A stretch of DNA of 64,000 nt from CASFRF01 sp031549345 (GTDB lineage: Bacteria > Verrucomicrobiota > Lentisphaeria > Victivallales > Victivallaceae): assembly GCA_031549345.1 (NCBI GenBank), contig JAVBPY010000009.1, forward strand, positions 1 to 64,000, written 5' to 3'. The notes under the pieces are model-generated. The model was not told the origin of the DNA. It saw only the letters and a list, made by a program, of their open reading frames with translations, and made no database searches. Below are positions 27,001-35,373 of this stretch, piece by piece. The first letter of the stretch is position 1. Each line of letters begins with the position of its first letter. The position numbers and the translations under genes were made by a program.

Positions 27001-27518
27001 GGGTCAATGAAGGCAAGGACTGGACGCGGTTGTTCAAAACCGGCGACGCGGTGGATATCCAGCTCGGGCTGGACGCTTCGGCGAAACCGGATCGCGACAA
27101 CGCCGTTCCCGGCGACATCCGCCTCCTTTTCGCTCCTTCCGCGGACAAAAATGTTGCCGTCCTTTACCGCTACCGCGTGAAAGACGCCGCGGGCACCAAC
27201 CCGGTTGAATTCGCCAGCCCCTGGCGGAGTGAAAAAGTCGATGATGTCCGCCTTCTCGCCTCCGCAAAGCTGGAGCTCCAGCGGTTCGACTGGGGCTACC
27301 GCCTCCGCGCCGCCGTTCCCCTGAAGGAGATCGGCCTGAACGATCCTGCCGGAAAAACACTGCGCGGCGATTTCGGCATTATCTACGGCGACCGGCAGGG
27401 AACGGTGAATTTATCGCGTGTGTACTGGTCGAACAAGGCCACCGGATTGGTGAACGACGTCCCCGGCGAAACCATGCTCTCCCCGAAGCTCTGGGGAACG
27501 CTTAAATTTGGAGAATGA
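24021..27518 (+). CDS. Large secreted protein with FlgD-type Ig domain, beta-propeller and CBM9-like C-terminus
   Basis: This 1165-residue protein has a signal peptide (to about AAADF). An N-terminal domain leads to an FlgD-Ig-like domain (GKHAVVWDGRDELGNLVSPGEYRFR, about residue 190-215). A long region of NHL/beta-propeller-like blades follows. It includes repeated LYVVN, LYIAN and LWTAEDRRNPKRLS motifs and an EF-hand-like VDKNGNGDFDADEFEF. The last 230 residues look like a family 9 carbohydrate-binding/DOMON domain (NWEIRVKAAFDKTTLFLEYQVTD). It is likely a periplasmic or surface protein that binds carbohydrate; no catalytic residues can be named. AAGGA precedes the ATG at 24021. The stop overlaps the next ATG. 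Confidence 0.75.
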   Translation: MKRGIGTALGWALALTLAAADFAPEEYLTLSGALSPEVKMAVRREKDAYLFRIEAANPYARLNARLGAAAAKSLLVPLEKFPAEVKISDAQIGAGTLRLALEMNWLDDKGILRQREIFLAPSFGSQLPAEGGWPAFDYTAYRKSVEDRKLEIRVPVEQPMAGKLSIVLETMQGDRVRNLVSGADYAAGKHAVVWDGRDELGNLVSPGEYRFRAASHPGIVPQYKMQFNNGDEKIFTPFGSNHGTMSALATNSKYIFAAASITEGGNAIVALTPEGAFVRGYPQIGGAGIEEVFIACDEEKLYVVNDGGAWAGRGREPAITLTVYDIETGAIVNPAGQRKQYSLLYTGTVKKYLPGEKKVFSLTGVALAGGKLYIANREKNELMIVDPVKGEVTGAVPLPAPAFPVFDGKNFYAFSEGAVVAVDLATSKATRCFAPGFTPTGMSVFKDEFYLTGAPDSTIKVYNRAGKVRRAIGEPGGAYAGTWKPARLVNPVGVALSPKGELWTAEDRRNPKRLSRWNGLTGKFLGDKIGCPAYGSPGTGFDPENGTLWVGQGCLWEVDYKKGTARVKSVMQTNAGHVNGKVGEGFNYKFIHRDGRTFLVALGKAGVVSEIMKDGSVRDLALVSTVHQLFFAMNWKRGTVFNELAEKTFPRLKPENNYGDPQGRSVGVVWVDKNGNGDFDADEFEFLPANTGSPENGGWGMRVNDLDFHLTYRDPQGAFRLLTLEAKTFNKAGAPEYSFKTALEKSIPIKADLPPGVRLLGEALVNDARNRILVNSDPFMLCFRPDGSLAWMMRNMWTNVHGSQKAPLPKPGETQGILFALGCAPLDAEGDVVVWIGNHGRLFVMTSDGIYLDEMFSDCRVAEVVGPGLIGGEPFGGNFEYDKKNKNYLLTAGNSGFRVYVLSGIDKLRRSSGTFNVSREQTESAARKQQLAVEKEKEALFAAVPRVADGRPNYEAIPVAARWAGGNNWEIRVKAAFDKTTLFLEYQVTDLSPWVNEGKDWTRLFKTGDAVDIQLGLDASAKPDRDNAVPGDIRLLFAPSADKNVAVLYRYRVKDAAGTNPVEFASPWRSEKVDDVRLLASAKLELQRFDWGYRLRAAVPLKEIGLNDPAGKTLRGDFGIIYGDRQGTVNLSRVYWSNKATGLVNDVPGETMLSPKLWGTLKFGE

Positions 27519-29227
27519 AAAAAATGATCGGTAAAATACTTGCGGCGGCGGTGTGTCTGCACGGAACCCTCCTCTTCGGCGCATCGCTGGAACTCAACGG
27601 CATCCTCGGCAATTCGGGCGAACCGGATAATCCCATCCGCTTCACCGAAAGCAAAAACTTGCGCAACATCGCCCTGGGGGTGGTATACGACGCGGAACGC
27701 GGGTTGTTGTACGAACGCGCCGGGCGCGGCCTCCTCAACGCCTACACGCTCGACGGCCGCCTTGCGGCGACATACCCCATCAGCCGCGAAGGAAACCATC
27801 TGGATATGATGGTGCGCTGCAACGACGATCTTGTGATGATGATTCAGGAAAAGTTGTACCGCCTCCGCATCGGCAGTTCCGCCGGAACGGCGCCGACGTT
27901 GATTGCGACGGATCTGCAAAAAATGACCGGCATCTCTTCTTCCGCGTGGAAGGGGAAGCTCGCGGTGATGACCAAGCCGGGAAAAATTTTCCTCCTTGAT
28001 CCCCTTACGGGGAAGAACGAAGAGTTTTGCGATTTCGGCCGCGAAGCCTACGGAAGCTACATGGATTTTGACGATCAGGGCGAATTTATTATGACGTTCG
28101 ACCGTTTTATCTACAAATTCGCCGATGGCAAAGTGCTCCGGAACGAGCTCTGGCCGCGCCGTTTTATCGGCACCCGCGAATCGGGGGCGGAACGGTTGCG
28201 TTTTCTGGACGGCTTTTGGTACGGCGGGGCGTGGCACGGGACGGTAAAACGTTTCGACCGCGAATTCGAGCCCGCGCCGGGGGTGATCCTCGGCGGCGGA
28301 TCGGGGCATTTCATCGGATACGTAACGGCGAACTTCGACGCGGACAACCCGCGCGGCATCGCGCTTGTCCGCCCCGGCGTGTTCGCCATCGGCGGCATGG
28401 GCGGCGTCGTTCAATTGGCGGAGTACCAACCGGAGCTCAAACGCCTGCATATTCTGCGGCGGATCGGGGCGCTGACGGATGGACGGACACTGGCGATCGA
28501 TACGCAGGGGCGTGTGCTTGTCAAGCAATTCATCTGGAACGCTTCGGCCGATTCGCAGTCGCCCGCCGACTTCAGCGTTTCCTTCGAGGGATCGGGTCCG
28601 GTGGCGTATTTTGATGCGGATACCATGCTTTTTATTGCGACGCAATACAACCAGCCACGCCTCGGCTTCGGCAAATTGGTGGAACAGCAGCTTTACCATT
28701 GCGACGGCGCGAAAGTAAAGCTGCCGCCCAATCCCGTGGGGATCGCCCTTTTCCGTGGAAAGCCCGACGGTTCGGGGGACTGGCGGATGCTGACCCTCGG
28801 CGAATCGGGGGCCGCGACGCTGAACGAAGTCGCGCCCGACCGCAACACCTGGCGCAAAGAAATAGGCGATACCCGATTGGAAACCGCGCAACCGACCAAG
28901 CGCTACACGGCGCTTGCGGGCGCTGGGAACAACCGAATGTACGCCGCCGCGGACGGGAGCGTCATCGAATTCACGCGCGAAGGGGATTCGTGGAAAGAGG
29001 CTCGCCGTTTCGGCCCTTACGGAACAACCTTGAAACTGGCGTTTTCCGCTGGACTGCTCGCTTTGGCCGACCAGGAAACAGGCCGCGTCGCCATCTTGGA
29101 CGCGGACGGGAAAATTCTCTGCGAAACCAAGGCCGACGCACCGTCGAACATCGCGTTCAACGGAGGCGTCCTTGTCGTGTACGAGCTCAAGAACCAGCGC
29201 GTTCTCCGTTTTGCATTTACCAGATAA
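27515..29227 (+). CDS. Secreted beta-propeller-like protein of unknown function
   Basis: This 570-residue protein has a signal peptide ending near LFGA. The rest is beta-rich with blade-like repeats: LLYERAGRGLLNAYTLDGRL, KIFLLDPLTGKNEEF, then RVAILDADGKILCETKADAPSN near the end. It lacks the FlgD-Ig and CBM9-like domains of its neighbour. The ATG overlaps the preceding TGA (ATGA), so the two proteins are made together, perhaps as partners. GGAGA provides the ribosome site. A strong terminator follows at once. Confidence 0.7.
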   Translation: MKKMIGKILAAAVCLHGTLLFGASLELNGILGNSGEPDNPIRFTESKNLRNIALGVVYDAERGLLYERAGRGLLNAYTLDGRLAATYPISREGNHLDMMVRCNDDLVMMIQEKLYRLRIGSSAGTAPTLIATDLQKMTGISSSAWKGKLAVMTKPGKIFLLDPLTGKNEEFCDFGREAYGSYMDFDDQGEFIMTFDRFIYKFADGKVLRNELWPRRFIGTRESGAERLRFLDGFWYGGAWHGTVKRFDREFEPAPGVILGGGSGHFIGYVTANFDADNPRGIALVRPGVFAIGGMGGVVQLAEYQPELKRLHILRRIGALTDGRTLAIDTQGRVLVKQFIWNASADSQSPADFSVSFEGSGPVAYFDADTMLFIATQYNQPRLGFGKLVEQQLYHCDGAKVKLPPNPVGIALFRGKPDGSGDWRMLTLGESGAATLNEVAPDRNTWRKEIGDTRLETAQPTKRYTALAGAGNNRMYAAADGSVIEFTREGDSWKEARRFGPYGTTLKLAFSAGLLALADQETGRVAILDADGKILCETKADAPSNIAFNGGVLVVYELKNQRVLRFAFTR

Positions 29228-29265
29228 AAAAAAGGGGCACGGCGATTTGCCGCGCCCCTTTTTTT
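29226..29265. terminator. Bidirectional intrinsic terminator between the propeller gene and eno
   Basis: The stem GGGGC-CGGC / GCCG-GCCCC has single-base bulges and loop GATTT. It is flanked by eight A on the left and a seven-T run on the right, so it can end transcripts from both sides. Confidence 0.9.
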
Positions 29266-29268
29266 ATT

Positions 29269-30546
29269 TCAGCACATCCCGTAGCGGGCGTCGTCGCCAA
29301 GGAGTTCTTCGATGCGGAGGAGCTGGTTGTATTTGGCGATCCGGTCGGTGCGCGACATGGAGCCGGTTTTGATCTGCCCCGCGTTGACGGCGACGGAGAG
29401 ATCGGCGATGAAGGTATCTTCCGTTTCACCGGAACGGTGGCTGACGATGGCGCGAAACCCGGCGCGGTGCGCCATTTCGATGGCGTCGAGCGTTTCGGTC
29501 AGCGTCCCGATCTGATTGACTTTGATAAGGATGGCGTTTCCCGCGCCCGTTTCGATTCCGCGGCGCAAATACTCCACATTGGTTACAAAAATATCGTCGC
29601 CGACAAGCTGGCAGCGTTTCCCAATGGCTTTTGTGAGTTCCCGCCACCCATCCCAATCGTTCTCGGCCATGCCGTCTTCGATCGAATCGATGGGAAATGC
29701 GTCGAGAAGGCTTGTCAGGTAGGCGATCTGTCCGGCGCGGTCGCGGCGCACCCCCTTCGGCCCCTCGAACTTATCGTATGCGTAGACGCCGTCGCAGTAG
29801 AATTCGCTCGCGGCGCAGTCAAGCGCAATACTGACGTCTTTACCGGGGCGGTAACCTGCTTTTTCGATGGCGCGGACGATGAATTCCAACGCCTGTGTGG
29901 GCCCTCCGGTGAAGTTCGGCGCAAAGCCTCCCTCGTCGCCGACGGCGGTGGAGAGTTTCTCCTTATGCAACAATGCTTTGAGCGCGTGGAACACTTCCGC
30001 GCCCGTGCGGATCGCCTCGCGGAAACACGGCGCGCCGACCGGGCGGATCATGAATTCCTGGAAGGCGATGGGGGCATCCGAATGCGAGCCGCCGTTGACG
30101 ATGTTCATCATCGGCACCGGAAGAACCCGCGCGTTGACGCCGCCAAGATAACGGTACAACGGCAGTCCGAGTTCCGCCGCCGAGGCTTGGGCACAGGCGA
30201 GCGAAGCGCCCAGGATCGCATTCGCCCCCAGGCGCGATTTGCCGGGCGTGCCGTCGAGTTGAATCAACGTACGGTCGATCATCGTCTGGTTTTCCGCGGG
30301 AAGCCCCGCAAGCGCGTCGGCAATTTCCGTATTCACATTGCCGACGGCGGCAAGAACGCCCTTGCCGCCGAAACGCGCGGCGTCGCCGTCGCGCAATTCC
30401 AGCACCTCATGTTCGCCCGTGGAGGCGCCGGAGGGGACGGCGGAGCGGCCGCTCGCCCCACTGTCCAGAAAAACCTCCACCTCCAACGTCGGATTACCGC
30501 GCGAATCGATGATTTCCCGTGCGTGAAGCTGTGTGATCGCCGACAT
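29269..30546 (-). CDS. eno: Enolase
   Basis: This 425-residue protein has the complete enolase pattern: GASTGEHEVLELRDGD, NIVNGGSHSD, VGDEGGFAPN, IEDGMAENDWDGW (metal ligand), VGDDIFVTN, IKVNQIGTLTE (catalytic Lys) and SHRSGETEDTFIADL. It converts 2-phosphoglycerate to PEP in glycolysis. The ATG at 30546 is preceded by GGAGG. The gene is monocistronic between its own promoter and the bidirectional terminator. Confidence 0.98.
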   Translation of the reverse strand: MSAITQLHAREIIDSRGNPTLEVEVFLDSGASGRSAVPSGASTGEHEVLELRDGDAARFGGKGVLAAVGNVNTEIADALAGLPAENQTMIDRTLIQLDGTPGKSRLGANAILGASLACAQASAAELGLPLYRYLGGVNARVLPVPMMNIVNGGSHSDAPIAFQEFMIRPVGAPCFREAIRTGAEVFHALKALLHKEKLSTAVGDEGGFAPNFTGGPTQALEFIVRAIEKAGYRPGKDVSIALDCAASEFYCDGVYAYDKFEGPKGVRRDRAGQIAYLTSLLDAFPIDSIEDGMAENDWDGWRELTKAIGKRCQLVGDDIFVTNVEYLRRGIETGAGNAILIKVNQIGTLTETLDAIEMAHRAGFRAIVSHRSGETEDTFIADLSVAVNAGQIKTGSMSRTDRIAKYNQLLRIEELLGDDARYGMC

Positions 30547-30564
30547 AAGCACCTCCCAGGTTAA

Positions 30565-30587
30565 GGAACCGCTTCAAAAGCGATTCC
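30565..30587 (-). promoter_or_regulatory. 10-bp hairpin in the eno 5' leader
   Basis: GGAATCGCTT pairs with AAGCGGTTCC (one G-U pair) around a 3-nt loop, starting about 10 nt after the predicted transcription start. There is no T tract before the ribosome site, so it may stabilise the 5' end of the mRNA or be a regulatory element. Confidence 0.45.
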
Positions 30588-30602
30588 ATTGTTCAAGAAG
30601 TT

Positions 30603-30630
30603 ACTATACCATGGCATTCACGCAATGCAA
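30603..30630 (-). promoter_or_regulatory. eno promoter
   Basis: TTGCAT, 16 bp, TATAGT on the minus strand, giving a leader of about 50 nt. Confidence 0.55.
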
Positions 30631-30633
30631 ATT

Positions 30634-31839
30634 TCAGCGCGCGGTTTTGAAGTACTCCAAATACGCGCGGCCGATGATCTGCTTGCCGCGCTCGCCGGAG
30701 TGCACCGTGTCGCGGCTGTACCATTCGAAGGGCTTCCCGGAGGCGTAGAGCCATGTGTAACAGGGTGTTGCAAGATCCCACAACGCGATGTTGCACCGTT
30801 CCGCCACGGCTGTTTGTTTTTTCACATCAAACCCGCCCTTTACGTGTGTATCTTTCTCATACGACCACGTCATAGGAGGAATGGGTTCTCCCTGTTTCGA
30901 CTTGTCGTGCGGACGCGTGTCCACCGCGAGCGCGGCGGAAACCATCAACACCTCGCAGCCGAGGAACTCCTTCGCGGCGCGGGCCACGCACTCCATGGCT
31001 TCCGCCCCGGTGGGGTTGTAGTTTTTATGAAAATTGGAGATGCCGCCGATGATCAGGAGATCGGGTTTTTCATCGTACACATACTTCTTGAATTGGTCGG
31101 CCTGGGCATAGAGCCAGCAGCCGGTGCCGCCGCGCATGGAGATGACGAAATCGAAATTGGAGTTGGGGAACTCCCGTTTGAGAAGCGCGTGAAACTGGGA
31201 ATGAAACGCATCCTGCTGAATGCTGTCGCCCAGGAGGACGACTTTCCACTTTTTACCCGACTTAAGCGCTTCGGTCGTTTTGGGAAGAAGCTTCATGGAA
31301 TCGGGGGGCGCTTGGAATTTGAGCGGCGGCAACGTCGCGTACAATTCGTCGCAATACTGCGCCGCGGCTTTGTAATCGACTTTTTCCACGCGAAGATTCC
31401 AGGCGCGCACTCCCGTCGTGCTCTGAAAAAAAATACGGACGGAATCGACCTTCTCCATGGCGTAGAACACACGCGAATAGGTGCGGCGGTCCCCGGCGTA
31501 AATTACATCGTAATTGTCCGGCAGAAGCGCCCCCTTGCCATCGAAGAAATCGACCCCCTGGTAGGCCCGGTCGGGAGCCTGCGCGTCGAAAGTCAACCGG
31601 TAGTAGGCGGCTTCGCCGGGGGCCTTATCCAGCTTAATGAGGTTGCTGCTGAGTTTGCCGCCCTTGTCCGGGTAGTACCCTTCGAACTCGTTGTAGGTCA
31701 TGCCGTTTTTGGGTTTGGAGGGGCGGAATTCCCAACCCGGAAGTTTGTCGGTAAGGTCGCCTGTGTATTCGGCCAAAGGCGCGGCGGCGAGTTGGGCGGC
31801 CAGCAAGGAGCCGGCCAGGGCGAGAGCGGTTTTCGTCAT
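30634..31839 (-). CDS. Secreted SGNH/GDSL hydrolase
   Basis: This 401-residue protein has a signal peptide (ALALAGSLLAAQLAAA). A beta-rich N-terminal domain of about 170 residues resembles a carbohydrate-binding module. The SGNH hydrolase follows: GDSIQQD (block I Ser), SMRGGTGCW (block II Gly), IGGISNFHKN (block III Asn) and DTVHSGERG (block V Asp-His). All four blocks are intact, so it is probably an active esterase, plausibly a carbohydrate deacetylase. AAGGA precedes the ATG at 31839. It is 13 nt downstream of the UROD-like gene and probably co-transcribed. Confidence 0.85.
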   Translation of the reverse strand: MTKTALALAGSLLAAQLAAAPLAEYTGDLTDKLPGWEFRPSKPKNGMTYNEFEGYYPDKGGKLSSNLIKLDKAPGEAAYYRLTFDAQAPDRAYQGVDFFDGKGALLPDNYDVIYAGDRRTYSRVFYAMEKVDSVRIFFQSTTGVRAWNLRVEKVDYKAAAQYCDELYATLPPLKFQAPPDSMKLLPKTTEALKSGKKWKVVLLGDSIQQDAFHSQFHALLKREFPNSNFDFVISMRGGTGCWLYAQADQFKKYVYDEKPDLLIIGGISNFHKNYNPTGAEAMECVARAAKEFLGCEVLMVSAALAVDTRPHDKSKQGEPIPPMTWSYEKDTHVKGGFDVKKQTAVAERCNIALWDLATPCYTWLYASGKPFEWYSRDTVHSGERGKQIIGRAYLEYFKTAR

Positions 31840-31852
31840 TTTTTTCCTTGGT

Positions 31853-32989
31853 TTAGTTGTATTTTCGAGCGAAATAATCGTCCAATTGGGCATGAAGATC
31901 GCGGAGGCGCCGGCGGTCGCGCCGCAGGAAATGGGTTCCGGTGTAGCCGAAGAGCAGCCGTTGGTTCTCCGCGTAACGGTCGAGATCGCGGGCTACGAAT
32001 TCAAATTCGCGCCCTTCGGGGAGCTCCTGCCCGATTTCCAGGACGACAGGGCGGTCGCCGATGCGGCGCAGCGCTTCGTCCACGTCGATGGCGCCCGCCG
32101 CCATGCGGTGCTCCATCGTCCCGGCTTCGATGCTGCAAATATTCGGCAGGTTCGCCCAGGTCGCGCGGAAAACGTGCGGCCCGCTGCACGGATGCACGTG
32201 GATTGCGCCCACCGCTTCCGCCGCGCGGCGGTCGTGTTCCAGAATAAAGGCACAATAAAAATCTTCGGAAACCAGGTTCACAGAACACTCCGCGAGGATG
32301 GCGCTGCCGTTCCGGTGCCCCGAAAGGCGTTCCGGGGTAATCCAACGCCGGACGGTGTGCTGCGCCTCGATCCAGTGATCGGTTACGCGGCGCATGAGTT
32401 CGGCGAATTTTTCCGGCTCGTCGTACGGCGCGAAAAAAACATTGTTTCCCAGAATCGCATGGGCGATGTTGAACGGCCCCTGCGTGTCCGGCGGACGGAT
32501 TTTGAACACAGCGGGAAGATTCCCTTTCCAGCGCTCAATCTCCTGCCGAATTTGAGGCCAAAGGCCGGATTCGAGGGTTGGAACATCCTGCGCGAGCGCT
32601 TCGTCCAGCGTCATTTCCATATCGGGCGCGTACCCGCATTCGGCGTTAAGACGCACCCCGAAGGAGGGCGCGAGCGTCCCCGGCCCGACGCCGGTTCCCA
32701 GTGCAAGCGAAACCGGGTTGTCCAACTGCAACGGAGCGAGGAGGCGCACCGTCGCCTCCGCCATCGCGCGTTCTTCCGAGTCTGCGATGTCGAGTGCGGG
32801 GAGCGTCCATTCCGGGGGCGGCACGCTGTCGTCGTCCGGCCTGTTCCACATTCCCAAATATAGAAGAGGGTATTGCCTTTTTTCCCCACCGAAGGCGGCC
32901 GCTTCCGCGGTCGCCAGATCCCGTTCCGGGTGGGCATGGAACGTTTCCAGCACCCAGTCCACCGCTTCGCTCAATGATTGTAAAATCAT
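31853..32989 (-). CDS. Uroporphyrinogen decarboxylase-superfamily protein (methyltransferase-like)
   Basis: This 378-residue protein has UROD-fold features including GPFNIAHAILG, LMRRVTDHWIEAQ and a late HPCSGPHVF. The His-x-Cys in HPC recalls the zinc-binding HxC of corrinoid:thiol methyltransferases (MtaA/MtbA type). It is not a haem-pathway HemE: the N-terminal RQAGR motif is absent. Lentisphaerota carry many such UROD-like genes of unknown substrate. It leads a two-gene operon with the SGNH hydrolase, which suggests a catabolic rather than a haem role. Confidence 0.75.
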   Translation of the reverse strand: MILQSLSEAVDWVLETFHAHPERDLATAEAAAFGGEKRQYPLLYLGMWNRPDDDSVPPPEWTLPALDIADSEERAMAEATVRLLAPLQLDNPVSLALGTGVGPGTLAPSFGVRLNAECGYAPDMEMTLDEALAQDVPTLESGLWPQIRQEIERWKGNLPAVFKIRPPDTQGPFNIAHAILGNNVFFAPYDEPEKFAELMRRVTDHWIEAQHTVRRWITPERLSGHRNGSAILAECSVNLVSEDFYCAFILEHDRRAAEAVGAIHVHPCSGPHVFRATWANLPNICSIEAGTMEHRMAAGAIDVDEALRRIGDRPVVLEIGQELPEGREFEFVARDLDRYAENQRLLFGYTGTHFLRRDRRRLRDLHAQLDDYFARKYN

Positions 32990-33012
32990 GGTTTTTCTTT
33001 CCAGCTTTTCAT

Positions 33013-33042
33013 ACTATAGAGCATGGAGTACCGCAAAGCCAA
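33013..33042 (-). promoter_or_regulatory. Promoter of the UROD-like/SGNH operon
   Basis: TTGGCT, 18 bp, TATAGT on the minus strand, 23 nt from the start codon. Confidence 0.4.
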
Positions 33043-33111
33043 TCTGAAATGCGGCGATTCGCACAAAAATTGTAAAAAACACCGTCGCTGTGATTTTTCA
33101 CTTTCAGGCGA

Positions 33112-33140
33112 TTGACTTTCTTTTTCTTCCACTGTATATT
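33112..33140 (+). promoter_or_regulatory. Promoter of the type III glutamine synthetase gene
   Basis: TTGACT, 17 bp, TATATT, with TG just before the -10. It leaves a leader of about 30 nt to the ATG. Confidence 0.65.
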
Positions 33141-33177
33141 ACTTGGTCTGCGTTTCACCCCACTTAGGAGTTTGGAA

Positions 33178-35310
33178 ATGAATAAATCCAGCCGTTCGTT
33201 CGCCATCAACACCATTGCACTGATGCGCCCGGAGCCCGTCGCCTCCGAAAAACCCGCCTGCTTCGACCACTACGGAATCGATGTTTTCAATACCGACCAG
33301 ATTCAACAGTTTCTCCCCAAAGCCGTCGCGGAAAAATTGCTCGACACCATCCGCAACGGCGCGAAAGTCGATCCGGAAATCGCCGGCGATGTGGCGCACG
33401 GCATGAAGGAATGGGCGCTCGCGCACGGCGCGACCCACTTCACGCACTGGTTTATGCCGCTTACCGGGACCACCGCGGAAAAACACGATGCATTCCTGGA
33501 GCCGGACGGCGACCGGGCCATCCTCTCTTTTTCCGGTAAAAACCTGATCGTCAGCGAACCGGACGCGTCCAGTTTTCCCTCCGGCGGACTCCGCAGCACC
33601 TTCGAAGCACGCGGCTACACCGCCTGGGACCCGACCAGCCCGGCCTTTATCAAACGCCACGCCAACGGCGCGACGCTTTGCATCCCGACCGCGTTCTGCA
33701 GTTACACGGGGGAAGCGCTGGACCGCAAGACGCCGCTTTTGCGTTCCATGCAAAGCCTGCGGTGCGCCATCAAGCGCCTGATGAAGTGCTTCCGCCAGCC
33801 GGACGCCCCTGTTACGATCACGCTCGGCGCGGAACAGGAATACTTCCTGATCGATAAGACGTTCTATCTGAGCCGTCCGGATCTCCTCCAGACGGGGCGC
33901 ACCCTTTTCGGCGCCACGCCCCCCAAACATCAGCAGCTCGACGACCACTATTTCGGCGCGATCAAACCGCGCGTCCTCGCGTTTATGACGGAGGTGGAAC
34001 ACCAGCTCTGGCGCCTCGGCATCCCCGCAAAAACCCGGCACAACGAAACCGCCCCCGCCCAGTTCGAGCTCGCTCCGGCTTTCGAGGGGATGAACCTCGC
34101 CTCGGACCACAACATGCTGGTGATGGAAGTTCTCCGCCAGGTGGCCGACCGTTACGGTCTTGTGTGCCTCCTGCATGAAAAACCCTTCGCGGGCATCAAC
34201 GGCTCGGGAAAACACAACAACTGGTCGGTGATGTACGGCGACGTAAACTTGCTGAATCCCGGAAGCGATCCCCGCCAGAACGCCATTTTCCTGACCGTCC
34301 TTTGCGCCATCATCAAGGCGGTGGACGAGCACGGGGATTTGTTGCGGTGCAGCGTTTCCGGCGCCGGAAACGATCACCGGCTCGGGGCCAACGAAGCGCC
34401 TCCGGGAATCATGTCCATCTTCCTCGGCGACCAGCTCACCGAGGTGATCGAGCAAATCCTCAAGGGCGGGGCCGCCTCCAGCCGCCGTGCAACAGCCATG
34501 CGCATCGGCGTGGACACGTTGCCGCCTTTGCCGCGTGACGTAACCGACCGCAACCGTACCAGTCCTTTCGCGTTTACGGGCAATAAATTTGAATTCCGCG
34601 CCCCGGGCGCGAGCCAGGCGTGCGCCGCGCCGATGATGATGCTCAACACCATCATCGCCGAAGCACTCGATGAACTTGCCGCCGAGCTGGAACGCCTGAC
34701 GCCGGAAACATTCAACGACGGGCTCCAGAAGCTCCTCCGCGAAACGATTTCCAAACACCAGCGGATCATTTTCAACGGCGACAACTATTCCGCCGAATGG
34801 CGTGCCGAAGCCGCCCGCCGGGGACTCCCCAACGCGGCGGACACCATGTCTTCGCTCAAGGCGCTTCTGCGCCCGGAGAACATCGAGTTGCTTTCGCGGC
34901 GCGGTGTTCTCGGAAAAAAGGAACTGGAATCACGCTACGAAGTCTTTTTGGAAGAATACCACCGGAAGATCCGGATCGAAGGTGAAATCGGTCTGGAAAT
35001 GGCACGCAGCATGATTCTGCCCGCGGCCATCGACGAATACCGCGACGCGGCGCGGGCGCTTCAGGCGGGGCAGGCCTCCGGGCTTTCCGCCGGGTGCGCG
35101 GGACTCACGGCGGCGGCCGAAGCCATCGGAAACTCCATCGACGAGCTTGTCGCCGCTTCGAGCGTCCTCCAGCAATCCCTTTTGGGGGAACACGAAGGGA
35201 TCATCGCCGCCCTCCTCGCGTTGCGCATCGTGGTGGACCGCCTGGAGAAACTCGTCGCCGACGACCGTTGGCCGCTGCCCAAATACAGGGAAATGCTTTT
35301 CATCTACTGA
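33178..35310 (+). CDS. glnN: Type III glutamine synthetase
   Basis: This 710-residue protein is in the GSIII size class (about 700-730), much longer than GSI. It has the GSIII N-terminus (FNTDQIQQFLP), GAEQEYFLIDK (metal-binding Glu), HEKPFAGINGSGKHNNWS and NRTSPFAFTGNKFEFRAPGAS. A C-terminal extension rich in helices follows. It makes glutamine from glutamate, ammonia and ATP. AGGAG is well spaced before the ATG at 33178. It is monocistronic; no GlnK or NtrC gene is adjacent. Symbol glnN follows usage for this class; some annotations use glnA. Confidence 0.95.
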   Translation: MNKSSRSFAINTIALMRPEPVASEKPACFDHYGIDVFNTDQIQQFLPKAVAEKLLDTIRNGAKVDPEIAGDVAHGMKEWALAHGATHFTHWFMPLTGTTAEKHDAFLEPDGDRAILSFSGKNLIVSEPDASSFPSGGLRSTFEARGYTAWDPTSPAFIKRHANGATLCIPTAFCSYTGEALDRKTPLLRSMQSLRCAIKRLMKCFRQPDAPVTITLGAEQEYFLIDKTFYLSRPDLLQTGRTLFGATPPKHQQLDDHYFGAIKPRVLAFMTEVEHQLWRLGIPAKTRHNETAPAQFELAPAFEGMNLASDHNMLVMEVLRQVADRYGLVCLLHEKPFAGINGSGKHNNWSVMYGDVNLLNPGSDPRQNAIFLTVLCAIIKAVDEHGDLLRCSVSGAGNDHRLGANEAPPGIMSIFLGDQLTEVIEQILKGGAASSRRATAMRIGVDTLPPLPRDVTDRNRTSPFAFTGNKFEFRAPGASQACAAPMMMLNTIIAEALDELAAELERLTPETFNDGLQKLLRETISKHQRIIFNGDNYSAEWRAEAARRGLPNAADTMSSLKALLRPENIELLSRRGVLGKKELESRYEVFLEEYHRKIRIEGEIGLEMARSMILPAAIDEYRDAARALQAGQASGLSAGCAGLTAAAEAIGNSIDELVAASSVLQQSLLGEHEGIIAALLALRIVVDRLEKLVADDRWPLPKYREMLFIY

Positions 35311-35319
35311 GCCAAAAAA

Positions 35320-35355
35320 TTCGTCCCTCATTCCCGGTCGGAAATGAGGGACGAA
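35320..35355 (-). terminator. Terminator of the Bat-like operon
   Basis: TTCGTCCCTCATT pairs with AATGAGGGACGAA around a short loop. On the minus strand it is followed by the end of the stem and TTTTTT. It lies between the convergent glutamine synthetase stop and the stop of the last operon gene. Confidence 0.7.
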
Positions 35356-35373
35356 AAGCATATTACCCCGGTA

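Noticed and set aside
30589..32247. A 552-codon plus-strand frame over the SGNH/UROD genes
   Set aside because: It crosses two well-supported minus-strand genes and shows no motifs.
31853..32989. HemE (uroporphyrinogen decarboxylase proper)
   Set aside because: The N-terminal RQAGR-type active-site motif is missing and the context is not haem synthesis.
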